A DNA stretch of 41,106 bases from Achromobacter insuavis (lineage in GTDB: Bacteria; Pseudomonadota; Gammaproteobacteria; Burkholderiales; Burkholderiaceae_B): contig NZ_CADIJR010000057.1 of NCBI RefSeq assembly GCF_902859645.1, forward strand, positions 1 to 41,106. Direction: 5' to 3'. Shown here in pieces: positions 6,951-15,321 of this stretch. A model generated the notes under the pieces. That model was not told where the DNA came from. It ran no database searches and saw only the letters and a program-made list of their open reading frames with translations. Position numbers and translations under genes: made by a program. The first letter of the stretch is position 1; every line of letters starts with the position of its first letter.

Positions 6951-9131
6951 GTGACGTCCCATAAAGACCCGATCCACGCCGGCAAGCGCCGCTTCCTGCG
7001 CAACGCCGCCGCCTCCGGCGCCGGCCTGACCGCCTTGTCGATGTTCCCGCCGGCCATCCGCCGCGCGCTGGCCATCCCCGCCAACAACCGCACCGGCACG
7101 ATCAATGACGTCGAGCACGTGGTCATCCTGATGCAGGAGAACCGCTCGTTCGACATGTACTTCGGCTCGTTCAAGGGCGTGCGCGGCTTCGGCGACCGCA
7201 TCACGGTGCCGCTGCCCCAGAACCGCTCGGTCTGGGAACAGACCAACGGCACCCGCGTGGTGCTGCCGTATCACCTGGACAGCACCAAGGGCAACGCCCA
7301 GCGCGTGTCCGGCACCCCGCACGACTATCTCGACGCCCAGAACGCCTGGGACGGCGGCCGCCTGTACCAATGGCCGCGCTACAAGCAGAACCAGTCGATG
7401 GGCTACTACACGCGCCAGGAACTCGGCTTCCAGTACGCGCTGGCCGAAGCCTTCACGCTGTGCGACGCCTACCACTGTGCCTCGCACGGCGGCACCAACA
7501 CCAACCGCCTGTTCCACTGGACCGGCACCAACGATCCGCTGGCGCAGGGCAACGGCCCCTCGACCCGCAACCAGTGGGACGGCCTGGGCGCGTCCACCAT
7601 CGGCTGGACCTGGAAGACCTACCCCGAGCGCCTGCAGGAAGCCGGCGTGAGCTGGAAGGTCTACCAGAACCTGCCCGACAACTTCACCGACAACCCGCTG
7701 GCCGGTTTCCGCCAGTTCCGCAAGGCCTATGAGCTGTCCGGCAACGACCCCACCGCCGGCAACCCCAGCCCGCCGGCGTGGACGCCCGCGGCCGACGCCA
7801 CCAATCCGCTGTACAAGGGCGTGGCCAACACCATGGCCAGCGATAACGGCCTGCTGCAGGGCTTCCGCGACGACGTGCTGAACGGCTCGCTGCCGCAGGT
7901 GTCGTGGATCGTGGCGCCCGCGAACTACTCGGAGCACCCCGGCCCGTCGAGCCCGGTGCAGGGCGCCTGGTACATCCAGGAAACGCTCAACGCCCTGACG
8001 GCCAATCCGGACGTCTGGAGCAAGACCGTGCTGCTGGTCAACTTCGACGAGAACGACGGCTTCTTCGACCACGTGCCGTCGCCGGCCGCGCCGTCGCTCA
8101 ACCCGGACGGTTCGATGGCGGGCGCCTCCACCATCAACACCGACCTGGAGCGCCACATCAAGCCGTCGCTGCAGGACGCGGCCGACAACCGTGTCTACGG
8201 CCCCGGGCCGCGCGTGCCGATGTACATCGTCTCGCCCTGGAGCCGCGGCGGCTGGGTCAATTCGCAGGCCTTCGACCACACCTCGGTGCTGCGTTTCCTG
8301 GAAGCGCGGTTCGGCGTGGCCGAAAAGAACATCAGCGCCTACCGCCGCGCGGTGCTGGGCGACCTGACCTCGGCCTTCAACTTCGCCACGCCCAACAACG
8401 AGCAACTGCCCGACCTGACGCTGCTGACCAAGGCCCAGGCCGACCAGACCCGCGCCGACCAGCAGGCCCTGGCGCAGGTGCCGCTGCCGGACACCGCCAC
8501 CCAGGTCAAGCCGAAGCAGGAAACCGGCGTGCGCTACTCGCGCGCGCTGCCCTACGAACTGCACACCAGCGGCCGCGCCCAGCCGGGCACCAGCGCCATG
8601 TGGCTGGTGTTCGCCAACACCGGCAGCGCCGCCGCGGTGTTCCACGTCTATGACCGCCTGCACCTGGACCGCCTGCCGCGCCGCTACGCGGTCGAGCCCG
8701 GCAAGCAGCTCGAAGGCAGCTGGGACGCGGCCGCCGACGGCGGCAAGTACGACCTGTGGGTGATGGGGCCGAACGGCTACCTGCGCCACTTCGCCGGCGA
8801 CCTGGCGCTGGCCCGCACCGAGGAGCTGGGCGCGGAAATCCGCGTCTGCTACGACATCGCCAACGGCGACGTCTACACCAGCTTCATCAACAGCGGCAAG
8901 AAGGCCTGCACCTTCGTCATCACGCCCAACGCCTACTACACCAACAATGAGAAGTGGACGTTGACGGTGCCGGCGGGCAGCCAGGTCGAGCAGTCGTGGT
9001 CGCTCAAGGCCAGCGGCGCCTGGTTCGACTTCACCGCGCGCCTGAACGAGGATCCGGCCTACATCCGCCGCTTCGCCGGCCGGGTGGAGACGGGCAAGCC
9101 GTCGGTCACCGATCCGGCGATGGGCCTGTAA
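6951..9131 (+). CDS. plcN: Phosphocholine-type phospholipase C, Tat-exported
   Basis: 726 residues, the usual size of bacterial PlcN/PlcH-type enzymes. GTG start at 6951 with AAGGAA nine bases before. The Tat signal contains K-R-R-F-L (12-16) and an Ala-rich helix ending about residue 42. The catalytic phosphoesterase domain shows HVVILMQENRSFDMYFGS (metal ligands Glu63, Asn64), FDENDGFFDHVPSPAAPS and PRVPMYIVSPWSRGGWVNSQ followed by AFDHTSVLRFLE. Two C-terminal repeat domains follow (about residues 510-620 and 630-720; LPYELHTSGRAQPGTSAMWL and LGAEIRVCYDIANGDVYTSF) as in this family. The enzyme cleaves phospholipid headgroups outside the cell. In Pseudomonas, homologues leave by Tat then the Xcp T2SS; the adjacent gsp operon suggests the same here (inference). 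The gene symbol is by family, and haemolytic versus non-haemolytic type cannot be told. Confidence 0.93.
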   Translation: MTSHKDPIHAGKRRFLRNAAASGAGLTALSMFPPAIRRALAIPANNRTGTINDVEHVVILMQENRSFDMYFGSFKGVRGFGDRITVPLPQNRSVWEQTNGTRVVLPYHLDSTKGNAQRVSGTPHDYLDAQNAWDGGRLYQWPRYKQNQSMGYYTRQELGFQYALAEAFTLCDAYHCASHGGTNTNRLFHWTGTNDPLAQGNGPSTRNQWDGLGASTIGWTWKTYPERLQEAGVSWKVYQNLPDNFTDNPLAGFRQFRKAYELSGNDPTAGNPSPPAWTPAADATNPLYKGVANTMASDNGLLQGFRDDVLNGSLPQVSWIVAPANYSEHPGPSSPVQGAWYIQETLNALTANPDVWSKTVLLVNFDENDGFFDHVPSPAAPSLNPDGSMAGASTINTDLERHIKPSLQDAADNRVYGPGPRVPMYIVSPWSRGGWVNSQAFDHTSVLRFLEARFGVAEKNISAYRRAVLGDLTSAFNFATPNNEQLPDLTLLTKAQADQTRADQQALAQVPLPDTATQVKPKQETGVRYSRALPYELHTSGRAQPGTSAMWLVFANTGSAAAVFHVYDRLHLDRLPRRYAVEPGKQLEGSWDAAADGGKYDLWVMGPNGYLRHFAGDLALARTEELGAEIRVCYDIANGDVYTSFINSGKKACTFVITPNAYYTNNEKWTLTVPAGSQVEQSWSLKASGAWFDFTARLNEDPAYIRRFAGRVETGKPSVTDPAMGL

Positions 9132-9144
9132 GCGCGCCGCCCGC

Positions 9145-9168
9145 GGCGCGGCCGGCAGCGGCCGCGCC
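9145..9168. repeat. GC-rich hairpin after the phospholipase C gene
   Basis: Perfect 10-bp inverted repeat GGCGCGGCCG / CGGCCGCGCC with a GCAG loop, 14 bases after the plc stop and directly before a second, longer hairpin. There is no T run, so on its own it is a weak terminator candidate; together they may form a tandem stop. Confidence 0.45.
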
Positions 9169-9173
9169 GGGCG

Positions 9174-9217
9174 CAACGCCCCGTCTCGCTCCCGCCCGGG
9201 AGGCGAGGCGGGGCGTT
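9174..9217. terminator. Bidirectional terminator between plc and the LysR gene
   Basis: A 16-bp inverted repeat: CAACGCCCCGTCTCGC (9174-9189) pairs with GCGAGGCGGGGCGTTG (9202-9217) with one T/C mismatch. It lies between two convergent genes whose stops are at 9131 and 9237, the expected place for a shared terminator. The plus side ends TTGTTG rather than a pure T run. Confidence 0.65.
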
Positions 9218-9236
9218 GTTGCGTGTGGCGGGCCGG

Positions 9237-10139
9237 TTACGGGATGGCCTGCGGCTCGCGCGCCCGGAACGCGGCGGCGCAGGCGTCGCAGATGGCGGTC
9301 GTGATGCCCTGGCGGGCGTGTTCGCGCCGTTCCAGCATGCCGATGGCGCGCGCCGCCGGCCCCAGGTCGCCGGGCAGCGGCAGGATGCGCAGCTGCGGGC
9401 TGTCGCTCCAGTTCGAGCCGTTGATGAGCGGCAGCAGGGTCACCCCGACTTCCTGGCGCACCAGTTCGACCAGGGTCTCGATCGCGTTCAGCTCCAGGAA
9501 TTCGTCCAGCGGCACCGCCAGGCGTCGCAGCAGCCGGTCGATCTGCAGACCGGTGCGCTGGGTGCGGTCAAAGCGCAGGAATGGATTGCCCGCCAGCACC
9601 TGGCGGGCGTCGCGGCCGGCGGCCGAGGGCGGGGCGATCACCACCAGCGGCTCCTCATACAGCGGGGTCCAGCGGGTGCTGGCCATCTTGCGGCCCGCCT
9701 CCACCAGGAAGGCCGCGTCCAGTTCGCCATCCTCGACCTTGCCGGCCAGCTCGCTGGCCTTGCCGGACAGGATGCGCACGTCCAGCTTGGGGTGCGATTT
9801 CTTCATGCCCGACACCACCTTGGACAGCGTGCCCATGCAGGACACGATGCTGCCCACCGAGACCGACCCGGCCAGCTCGCCCGGCACCGTGCGCGGCAGC
9901 CGCATACGGTCGTATAAATCCAGCAAGTGCTTGATTTCCGGAAGTAATTCCCGGCCAGCGGCGTTGAGAATGGCCAGCCGTCCGCTGCGGTCGAACAGTT
10001 CGCGGCCCAGCTCGGCCTCCAGCGAGCGCATCTGGAAGCTGACGGCGGCCTGCGTCAGGGCCACCTGCTCGGCCGCCTCGGAGAACGAACCATGGTGGGC
10101 GACGGCCAGGAAAGTGCGCAGGAATCGGATGGTGCTCAT
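9237..10139 (-). CDS. LysR-family transcriptional regulator, divergent from the gamma-glutamyl peptide operon
   Basis: 300 residues, standard LTTR length. Winged helix-turn-helix at residues 1-60 (FLRTFLAVAHHGSFSEAAEQ, LTQAAVSFQMRSLEAELGRE, then LFDRSGRLAILNAAGREL), followed by a type 2 periplasmic-binding-like effector domain starting about residue 90 (GSVSVGSIVSCMGTLSKVV). It is transcribed away from the GGT-family gene at 10245, with a 105-bp AT-rich spacer holding a palindrome (10180-10192). This is the classic arrangement for an LTTR that controls the divergent operon and itself. The likely inducer is a substrate of the peptide uptake system, but the sequence does not show it. Confidence 0.92.
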   Translation of the reverse strand: MSTIRFLRTFLAVAHHGSFSEAAEQVALTQAAVSFQMRSLEAELGRELFDRSGRLAILNAAGRELLPEIKHLLDLYDRMRLPRTVPGELAGSVSVGSIVSCMGTLSKVVSGMKKSHPKLDVRILSGKASELAGKVEDGELDAAFLVEAGRKMASTRWTPLYEEPLVVIAPPSAAGRDARQVLAGNPFLRFDRTQRTGLQIDRLLRRLAVPLDEFLELNAIETLVELVRQEVGVTLLPLINGSNWSDSPQLRILPLPGDLGPAARAIGMLERREHARQGITTAICDACAAAFRAREPQAIP

Positions 10140-10244
10140 GGGGTCAATTCACAAAAATTTCTTTTATGACTGAACAAAAAATCAAATTGATTTAATTAGA
10201 TCACGGGAGTACCTTCGCCTGCTTACCTATATGAGACAGGCGCC
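10140..10244. promoter_or_regulatory. Divergent promoter region with candidate LysR operator
   Basis: This 105-bp spacer is strikingly AT-rich against ~70% GC genes. It contains AATCAA-A-TTGATT (10180-10192), a perfect palindrome around a central A, about 41-53 bp before the lysR start and 52-64 bp before the GGT-family start. Its size and position suit an LTTR recognition site. AGACAGG at about 10234-10240 is the ribosome site for the gene at 10245. I could not choose a -35/-10 pair confidently. Confidence 0.55.
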
Positions 10245-11873
10245 ATGAAATCCTTCGACTGGGTCAACCCGTATCCCTCCATCCGCATCCCGCTGTTCGC
10301 GCGCAACGTGGTGTCCACCTCGCACCCGCTGGCGGCCCAGGCCGGCCTGCGCATGCTGCTCAAGGGCGGCAACGCGGTCGACGCCGCCATCGCCGCGGCC
10401 GCCGCCATCGTGCTGGTCGAGCCGGTCTCCTGCGGCCTGGGCGGCGACTGTTTCGCCATCGTCTGGGACGGCCAGGAACTGCATGGCCTGAATTCCTCCG
10501 GCGTGGCCCCGGCCGCCTGGAATGTCGAATACTTCAAGCGCAAGTACGGCGTCGGCGCCGACGGCCTGGCGATCCAGCCCAAGCGCGGCTGGGACGCGGT
10601 GACGGTGCCCGGCGTGGTCGCCGGCTGGGCCGCGCTGCACGACAAGCTCGGCAAGCTGCCGTTCGAGCAACTGTTCGAGCCGGCCATCGAGATCGCCGAG
10701 CGCGGCTATGCCGTGCCGCCGGTGGTGGCGCACAAGTGGGCCGCCGCCGCCAATGAACTGAGCAACCAGCCGGGCTATGCCCAGGCCTTCATGCCCGAGG
10801 GCCGCGCGCCCAAGGTCGGCGAGCACTTCCGCTTCCCGGACGCGGCCAACACGCTGCGCCGCATCGCCGCCTCCAAGGGCCGTGATTTCTACGAAGGCGA
10901 GCTGGCCGAGCGCATCGCCGCCTTCAGCCAGGAATGCGGCGCCGCCATGACGCTGGAAGACCTGCGCGCCTACCGCCCGGAGTGGGTCAAGCCGATCTCG
11001 CGGTCCTACCGCGGCTACGAGCTGCACGAGATCCCGCCGAACGGGCAGGGCATCGCCGCGCTGATCGCGCTGGGCATCGTCGAGCGCTTCAACATCGCCG
11101 ACATGCCGGTCGATTCGGTGCAATCGCAACACGTGCAGATCGAGGCCATGAAGCTGGCCTTCGCCGACCTGTACAAGTACGTGGCCGACCCGCGCTCGAT
11201 GGAAGTCACGCCCGAGCAGATGCTGTCGGACGACTACCTGGACAGCCGCGCCAAGCTGATCCGCCTGGACGGCGCCACCCATTTCGGCGCCGGCCGTCCG
11301 GCCGCCGGCGGCACCGTCTACCTGACCGCCGCCGACGAGAACGGCATGATGATTTCGTTCATCCAGTCCAATTACATGGGCTTCGGCTCGGGCGTGGTGG
11401 TGCCGGGCACCGGCATCAGCCTGCAGAACCGCGGCGTCGGCTTCTCGATGGATCCCAAGTCGGCCAACGTGGTCGAGGGCGGCAAGCGGCCGTTCCACAC
11501 CATCATCCCGGGCTTCCTGACGCGCGGCGGCAAGCCGGTCATGAGCTTCGGCGTGATGGGCGGCGACATGCAGCCGCAGGGCCACCTGCAGACCGTGATC
11601 CGCATGGTCGACTACCACCAGAATCCGCAGGCCGCCTGCTGCGCCCCGCGCTGGAAGGTCAACCGCGATTTCTCGCTGGATATCGAGACCAATATGAAGG
11701 CTTCCACTATTGCGGGCCTGAAAGACCTCGGGCATGCTTTGAAATCCGTGGACGACCCGTACATGGACTTCGGCGCCGGACAATTCATCTGGCGCATGTC
11801 CGAAAGCGACAACGAGCTCGGCTACGTCGCCGCCAGCGACAGCCGGCGCGACGGCCAGGCCGTGGGCTTCTGA
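10245..11873 (+). CDS. Gamma-glutamyltransferase-family Ntn hydrolase without signal peptide
   Basis: 542 residues. It begins MKSFDWVNPYPSIRIPLFAR with no export signal, unlike classical periplasmic GGT. Family features: VVSTSHPLAAQAGLRMLLKG, GGNAVDAAIAAAAAIVLVEP, SCGLGGDCFAIVW, and the large/small subunit junction AAGGTVYLTAADENGMMISF. Thr357 of that junction is the predicted autoprocessing and catalytic nucleophile. The C-terminal half has FHTIIPGFLTRGGKPVMSFG and VMGGDMQPQGHLQ, the pattern of the YwrD-like GGT subgroup rather than the classical GSPGG form. Such enzymes cleave gamma-glutamyl bonds or act as acylases. As first gene of an operon with a peptide ABC importer it probably processes the imported compound in the cytoplasm (inference). 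Confidence 0.9.
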   Translation: MKSFDWVNPYPSIRIPLFARNVVSTSHPLAAQAGLRMLLKGGNAVDAAIAAAAAIVLVEPVSCGLGGDCFAIVWDGQELHGLNSSGVAPAAWNVEYFKRKYGVGADGLAIQPKRGWDAVTVPGVVAGWAALHDKLGKLPFEQLFEPAIEIAERGYAVPPVVAHKWAAAANELSNQPGYAQAFMPEGRAPKVGEHFRFPDAANTLRRIAASKGRDFYEGELAERIAAFSQECGAAMTLEDLRAYRPEWVKPISRSYRGYELHEIPPNGQGIAALIALGIVERFNIADMPVDSVQSQHVQIEAMKLAFADLYKYVADPRSMEVTPEQMLSDDYLDSRAKLIRLDGATHFGAGRPAAGGTVYLTAADENGMMISFIQSNYMGFGSGVVVPGTGISLQNRGVGFSMDPKSANVVEGGKRPFHTIIPGFLTRGGKPVMSFGVMGGDMQPQGHLQTVIRMVDYHQNPQAACCAPRWKVNRDFSLDIETNMKASTIAGLKDLGHALKSVDDPYMDFGAGQFIWRMSESDNELGYVAASDSRRDGQAVGF

Positions 11874-11907
11874 CCTGCGCATTGCAGCCACAAGGGGAAT
11901 AAACACA

Positions 11908-13422
11908 ATGAAACGCTTGACCATGACCTTCGGCGCCGGCTTGCTGGCGCTGGCCGCCGGCGCCGCTTGCGCCCAGAACATCCGCATCGGCCTGCAGGAA
12001 GATCCGGACGTGCTGGACCCGCACCGCGCGCGCACCTACGTCGGCCGCATCGTCTTTACCTCGCTGTGCGACAAGCTGGTGGACATCGATCCCAAGCTGC
12101 ACTTCGTGCCGCAACTGGCCACTTCGTGGTCGTTCAGCCCGGACAACAAGGTGCTGACCTTCAAGCTGCGCGACGACGCGCTGTTCCATGACGGCACCAA
12201 GTTCGACGCCGCGGCCGCCAAGGCCAACCTGGAACGCGCCATGACGCTGCCCGACAGCCTGCGCAAGGGCGAGCTGGGCTCGGTCGACAAGGTCGAGGCG
12301 CCCGACGCCACCACGCTGGTGCTGACGCTCAAGCAGCCCGACGCCACGCTGCTGGCGCAACTGTCCGACCGCGCCGGCATGATGCTGTCGCCCAAGTCGT
12401 TCGCCGACGCCGACGTCGCCGCGGTGGGCCGCAAGCCGATCTGCTCGGGTCCGTACAAGTTCGTCGAGCGCATCCAGAACGACCGCGTCGTGCTGGAGAA
12501 ATTCGACCAGTACTACGACGCCAAGGACTACGCCTTCAAGCGCATCACCTTCCTGCCGATCCCGGACACCACCGTGCGCCTGTCGAATCTGCGCGCCGGC
12601 GACCTGGACCTGCTCGAGCGCCTGAACCCGTCCGACGCGCCGCAGGTCAAGAACGACGCCAGCCTGACCTTCGCGCCGGTGGCCGGCCTGGGCTTCCAGC
12701 AGTTCATGTTCAACGTCGGCAACGGCAAGCGCGCCGAGGACAACCCGTTCAAGAACAAGCTGGTGCGCCAGGCGTTCCAGCTCGCCATCGACCGCAACGC
12801 CATCAACGAAGTGGCCGGCGGCGGCATCTTCGAACCGGCGCAGCAGCCGTTCCCGCCCGCCAGCCCCTACCACAGCGACAAGTTCCCCGTGACCAAGCGC
12901 GACGTGGCCAAGGCGCGCGCGCTGCTCAAGCAGGCCGGCTTCGACCGCGTCAAGGCCGAGGTCATGTTCGGCAACAACACCACCACCTCGTCGGTGGCCG
13001 AGATGGTCCAGGCCATGGCTTCCGAGGCTGGCTTCGACCTGTCGCTGCGGCCCACCGAATACGCCGCCCTGCAGAAGGAATCGGCCGGCGGCAACTTCCA
13101 GGTGGTGATGCTGGGCTGGTCGGGCCGGGTCGATCCGGACGGCAACATCCATACCTTCGTGACCTGCAAGGGCGCGCTCAACGACGGCCACTACTGCAAC
13201 CCGGAAGTCGACAAGCTGCTCAACGAGGCCCGCACGGTGCCGGATGAAACCAAGCGCCGCGCCATCTACGACCAGGCGCAGACCATCATCCAGGACGAAC
13301 TGCCCGGCATCTACAACTACTACCAGCCGTGGCCGTTCGCGCTGGCCAAGAAGGTCAAGGGCTTCGTGCCGTACCCGGACGGCATGATCCGCCTGAAGGG
13401 CGTGACGTTCGCGCAGAAGTAA
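11908..13422 (+). CDS. Peptide/glutathione-type ABC transporter substrate-binding protein
   Basis: 504 residues, family 5 (DppA/OppA/GsiB) solute-binding protein. A Sec signal peptide (MKRLTMTFGAGLLALAAGAACA) is likely cut before Gln23. The mature start QNIRIGLQEDPDVLDPHRAR is the family signature region; also seen are LATSWSFSPDNKVLTFKLRD, FHDGTKFDAAAAKANLERAM and ICSGPYKFVE. It captures the substrate in the periplasm and delivers it to the permeases encoded downstream. It lies 34 bases after the GGT-family gene, with AAGGGGAATAAA before the ATG. A strong internal hairpin plus T run follows (13456-13483), which would make this the most abundant product. It resembles GsiB of glutathione importers by context; the exact ligand is not shown by sequence. 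Confidence 0.92.
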   Translation: MKRLTMTFGAGLLALAAGAACAQNIRIGLQEDPDVLDPHRARTYVGRIVFTSLCDKLVDIDPKLHFVPQLATSWSFSPDNKVLTFKLRDDALFHDGTKFDAAAAKANLERAMTLPDSLRKGELGSVDKVEAPDATTLVLTLKQPDATLLAQLSDRAGMMLSPKSFADADVAAVGRKPICSGPYKFVERIQNDRVVLEKFDQYYDAKDYAFKRITFLPIPDTTVRLSNLRAGDLDLLERLNPSDAPQVKNDASLTFAPVAGLGFQQFMFNVGNGKRAEDNPFKNKLVRQAFQLAIDRNAINEVAGGGIFEPAQQPFPPASPYHSDKFPVTKRDVAKARALLKQAGFDRVKAEVMFGNNTTTSSVAEMVQAMASEAGFDLSLRPTEYAALQKESAGGNFQVVMLGWSGRVDPDGNIHTFVTCKGALNDGHYCNPEVDKLLNEARTVPDETKRRAIYDQAQTIIQDELPGIYNYYQPWPFALAKKVKGFVPYPDGMIRLKGVTFAQK

Positions 13423-13428
13423 ATCGGT

Positions 13429-13450
13429 GCGCGGCGGTTCGCCGCCGCGC
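13429..13450 (+). repeat. Hairpin after the binding-protein gene
   Basis: Perfect 9-bp stem GCGCGGCGG / CCGCCGCGC closed by a TTCG tetraloop, beginning six bases after the binding-protein stop codon. It immediately precedes a second hairpin with a T run. A 3' stem-loop like this typically protects the upstream mRNA from exonucleases. Confidence 0.6.
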
Positions 13451-13455
13451 CCGCC

Positions 13456-13483
13456 GGCCACGCGCGCGTGGCCTTTGTTTTCT
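13456..13483 (+). terminator. Intra-operon terminator/attenuator between binding protein and permeases
   Basis: GGCCACG (13456-13462) pairs with CGTGGCC (13467-13473) around CGCG, followed by TTTGTTTTCT. It has the form of a Rho-independent terminator lying 14 bases before the permease start. Because the following genes have no other evident promoter, partial termination would give an excess of binding protein over permease and ATPase. Confidence 0.7.
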
Positions 13484-13496
13484 ACGGTTTTTCCAC

Positions 13497-14441
13497 ATGC
13501 TTAAACTCATCTTGCGCCGCATGATCGTCGCGATACCGACCCTGATACTGGTGTCGATGATCGTCTTCATGCTGCAGAAAATCCTGCCCGGCGATCCGGT
13601 GCTGACCCTGGCCGGCGAAGAGCGCGATCCCGCCGTGCTCGACTACCTGCGCGACAAATACCGCCTCAACGACCCGCTGCCGATGCAGTACGCGGCCTGG
13701 GCCGGCCAGGTGCTGCAGGGCGACCTGGGCAAGTCGCTGCGCACCGACGTGCCGGTGACCACGCTGATCGCCCAGAAGCTGCCGGTGACCTTGCAGCTGG
13801 CGGCGATGGCCATGTTCTTCGCGCTGCTGGTGGGCATTCCCATGGGCATCGTCGCCGCCGTGCGCAAGGGCAAGCCGGTCGAGATGGGGGCCAACATCGC
13901 CGCGCTGTCGGGCATGTCGATCCCCAATTTCTGGCTCGGCATCATCCTCATCATGGTGGTGTCGGTGCAATGGAAGCTGCTGCCGGCCTCGGGCTACGTC
14001 TCGCCGGCCGAGGACTTCTGGCTGTCGATCAAGACCATGCTGATGCCGTCGCTGGTGCTGTCCACCGCGATCGCCGCCTACCTCATGCGCCACACCCGGT
14101 CGGCCATGCTCGAGGCGCTGTCGGCCGACTACGTGCGCACCGCCCGCGCCAAGGGCGTGTCGCCGCGCCGCGTGGTGCTGCGGCACGCGCTGCGCAATGC
14201 ACTGATGCCGATCGTCACCCTGGTGACGCTGCTGTTCGGCGAATTGCTGGCGGGCGCGGTGCTGACCGAGCAGGTCTTCACCATTCCGGGCTTCGGCAAG
14301 CTGGTGGTCGACGCAGTCTTCACGCGCGACTACGCGGTGGTGCAGGGCGTGGTGCTCTGCGTCGCGGTGGGCTTCATCCTGATGAACCTGCTGGCCGACA
14401 TCCTCTACATCCTGGTCAACCCCCGCCTGAGGCACGCATGA
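13497..14441 (+). CDS. Peptide ABC transporter permease (DppB/GsiC-like)
   Basis: 314 residues. It begins [20 protein letters not shown], the typical first transmembrane helix of DppB-type permeases, followed by the conserved LPGDPV and a periplasmic loop ([20 protein letters not shown], then [13 protein letters not shown]). Five more membrane helices follow. The EAA loop that contacts the ATPase reads [20 protein letters not shown]. The gene ends in an ATGA overlap with the second permease. It forms one half of the inner-membrane channel. A longer frame from 13329 runs through the binding-protein end and the terminator, so it was rejected. Confidence 0.93.
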   Translation: MLKLILRRMIVAIPTLILVSMIVFMLQKILPGDPVLTLAGEERDPAVLDYLRDKYRLNDPLPMQYAAWAGQVLQGDLGKSLRTDVPVTTLIAQKLPVTLQLAAMAMFFALLVGIPMGIVAAVRKGKPVEMGANIAALSGMSIPNFWLGIILIMVVSVQWKLLPASGYVSPAEDFWLSIKTMLMPSLVLSTAIAAYLMRHTRSAMLEALSADYVRTARAKGVSPRRVVLRHALRNALMPIVTLVTLLFGELLAGAVLTEQVFTIPGFGKLVVDAVFTRDYAVVQGVVLCVAVGFILMNLLADILYILVNPRLRHA

Positions 14442-15316
14442 GCGCCATTCCCGCAACGGCCGCTGCCGTCACGCCGCCCCGCAGCCGCAACCGCGCCTGG
14501 GGCAAGTTCAAACGCAATCACGTCGCCATGCTGGGCCTGGGGATCGTGCTGTTCTTCGTGCTGCTGGCGCTGCTGGCGCCGCTGATCGCCAACCACGATC
14601 CGTTCCAGACCAGCTTCACCACCATCCGCAAGGCGCCGTCGGCGTCCTACTGGCTGGGCACCGACGAGCTCGGCCGCGACATCTTCAGCCGCATGGTCTA
14701 TGGCGCGCGCGCCTCGCTCATGGCCGGCCTGGTGTCGGTGCTGATCGCGCTGGTGGTGGGCGTGCCCTTCGGCCTGGCCGCCGGCTACTTCGGCGGCTGG
14801 ACCGACAGCTGCATCTCGCGCGCCACCGAGGCGCTGCTGGCGATCCCGTTCCTGATCCTGGCCATCGCGCTGGCCGCCTTCCTCGGGCCCAGCCTGACCA
14901 ACGCCATGATCGCCATCGGCGTGTCGGCCGCGCCCAAGTTCGTGCGGCTCACGCGCGGGCAGGTGCTGGCCGTCAAGAGCGAGGACTACGTGCAGAGCGC
15001 CCGCGCGCTCGGCGCCTCGGACCTGCGCATCATCTGCCGCCACGTGTTCCCCAACGTGATGCCGCCGCTGATCGTGCAGGCCACCATCACCATCGCCACG
15101 GCCATCATCGCCGAGGCCAGCCTGTCGTTCCTGGGCCTGGGCCTGCAGCCGCCCAACCCGTCGTGGGGCTCGATGCTGAACACGGCCAAGAACTTCATGA
15201 CCCAGGCGCCCTGGATGTCGATCTTCCCCGGATCGGCCATTTTCCTGGTGGTGCTGGGCTTCAATCTGCTGGGCGACGGGCTGCGCGACGCGCTGGATCC
15301 CCGTCAGGACAAGTAA
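14438..15316 (+). CDS. Peptide ABC transporter permease (DppC/GsiD-like)
   Basis: 292 residues. The ATG overlaps the previous stop (ATGA). A cytoplasmic N-terminus ([20 protein letters not shown]) is followed by the first helix and the DppC signature HDPFQTSF and [20 protein letters not shown]. The EAA loop is [20 protein letters not shown]. The C-terminal end carries [20 protein letters not shown] and [12 protein letters not shown], both strongly conserved in the DppC/OppC/GsiD group. It pairs with the upstream permease to form the transmembrane pore of the importer. The ATPase gene follows after five bases. Confidence 0.94.
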   Translation: MSAIPATAAAVTPPRSRNRAWGKFKRNHVAMLGLGIVLFFVLLALLAPLIANHDPFQTSFTTIRKAPSASYWLGTDELGRDIFSRMVYGARASLMAGLVSVLIALVVGVPFGLAAGYFGGWTDSCISRATEALLAIPFLILAIALAAFLGPSLTNAMIAIGVSAAPKFVRLTRGQVLAVKSEDYVQSARALGASDLRIICRHVFPNVMPPLIVQATITIATAIIAEASLSFLGLGLQPPNPSWGSMLNTAKNFMTQAPWMSIFPGSAIFLVVLGFNLLGDGLRDALDPRQDK

Positions 15317-15321
15317 TCATC

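Noticed and set aside
4694-9176. Long antisense frames opposite the phosphodiesterase-like and phospholipase genes
   Set aside because: Low-complexity Gly/Ala/Arg/His-rich translations opposite well-supported genes; no initiation signals.
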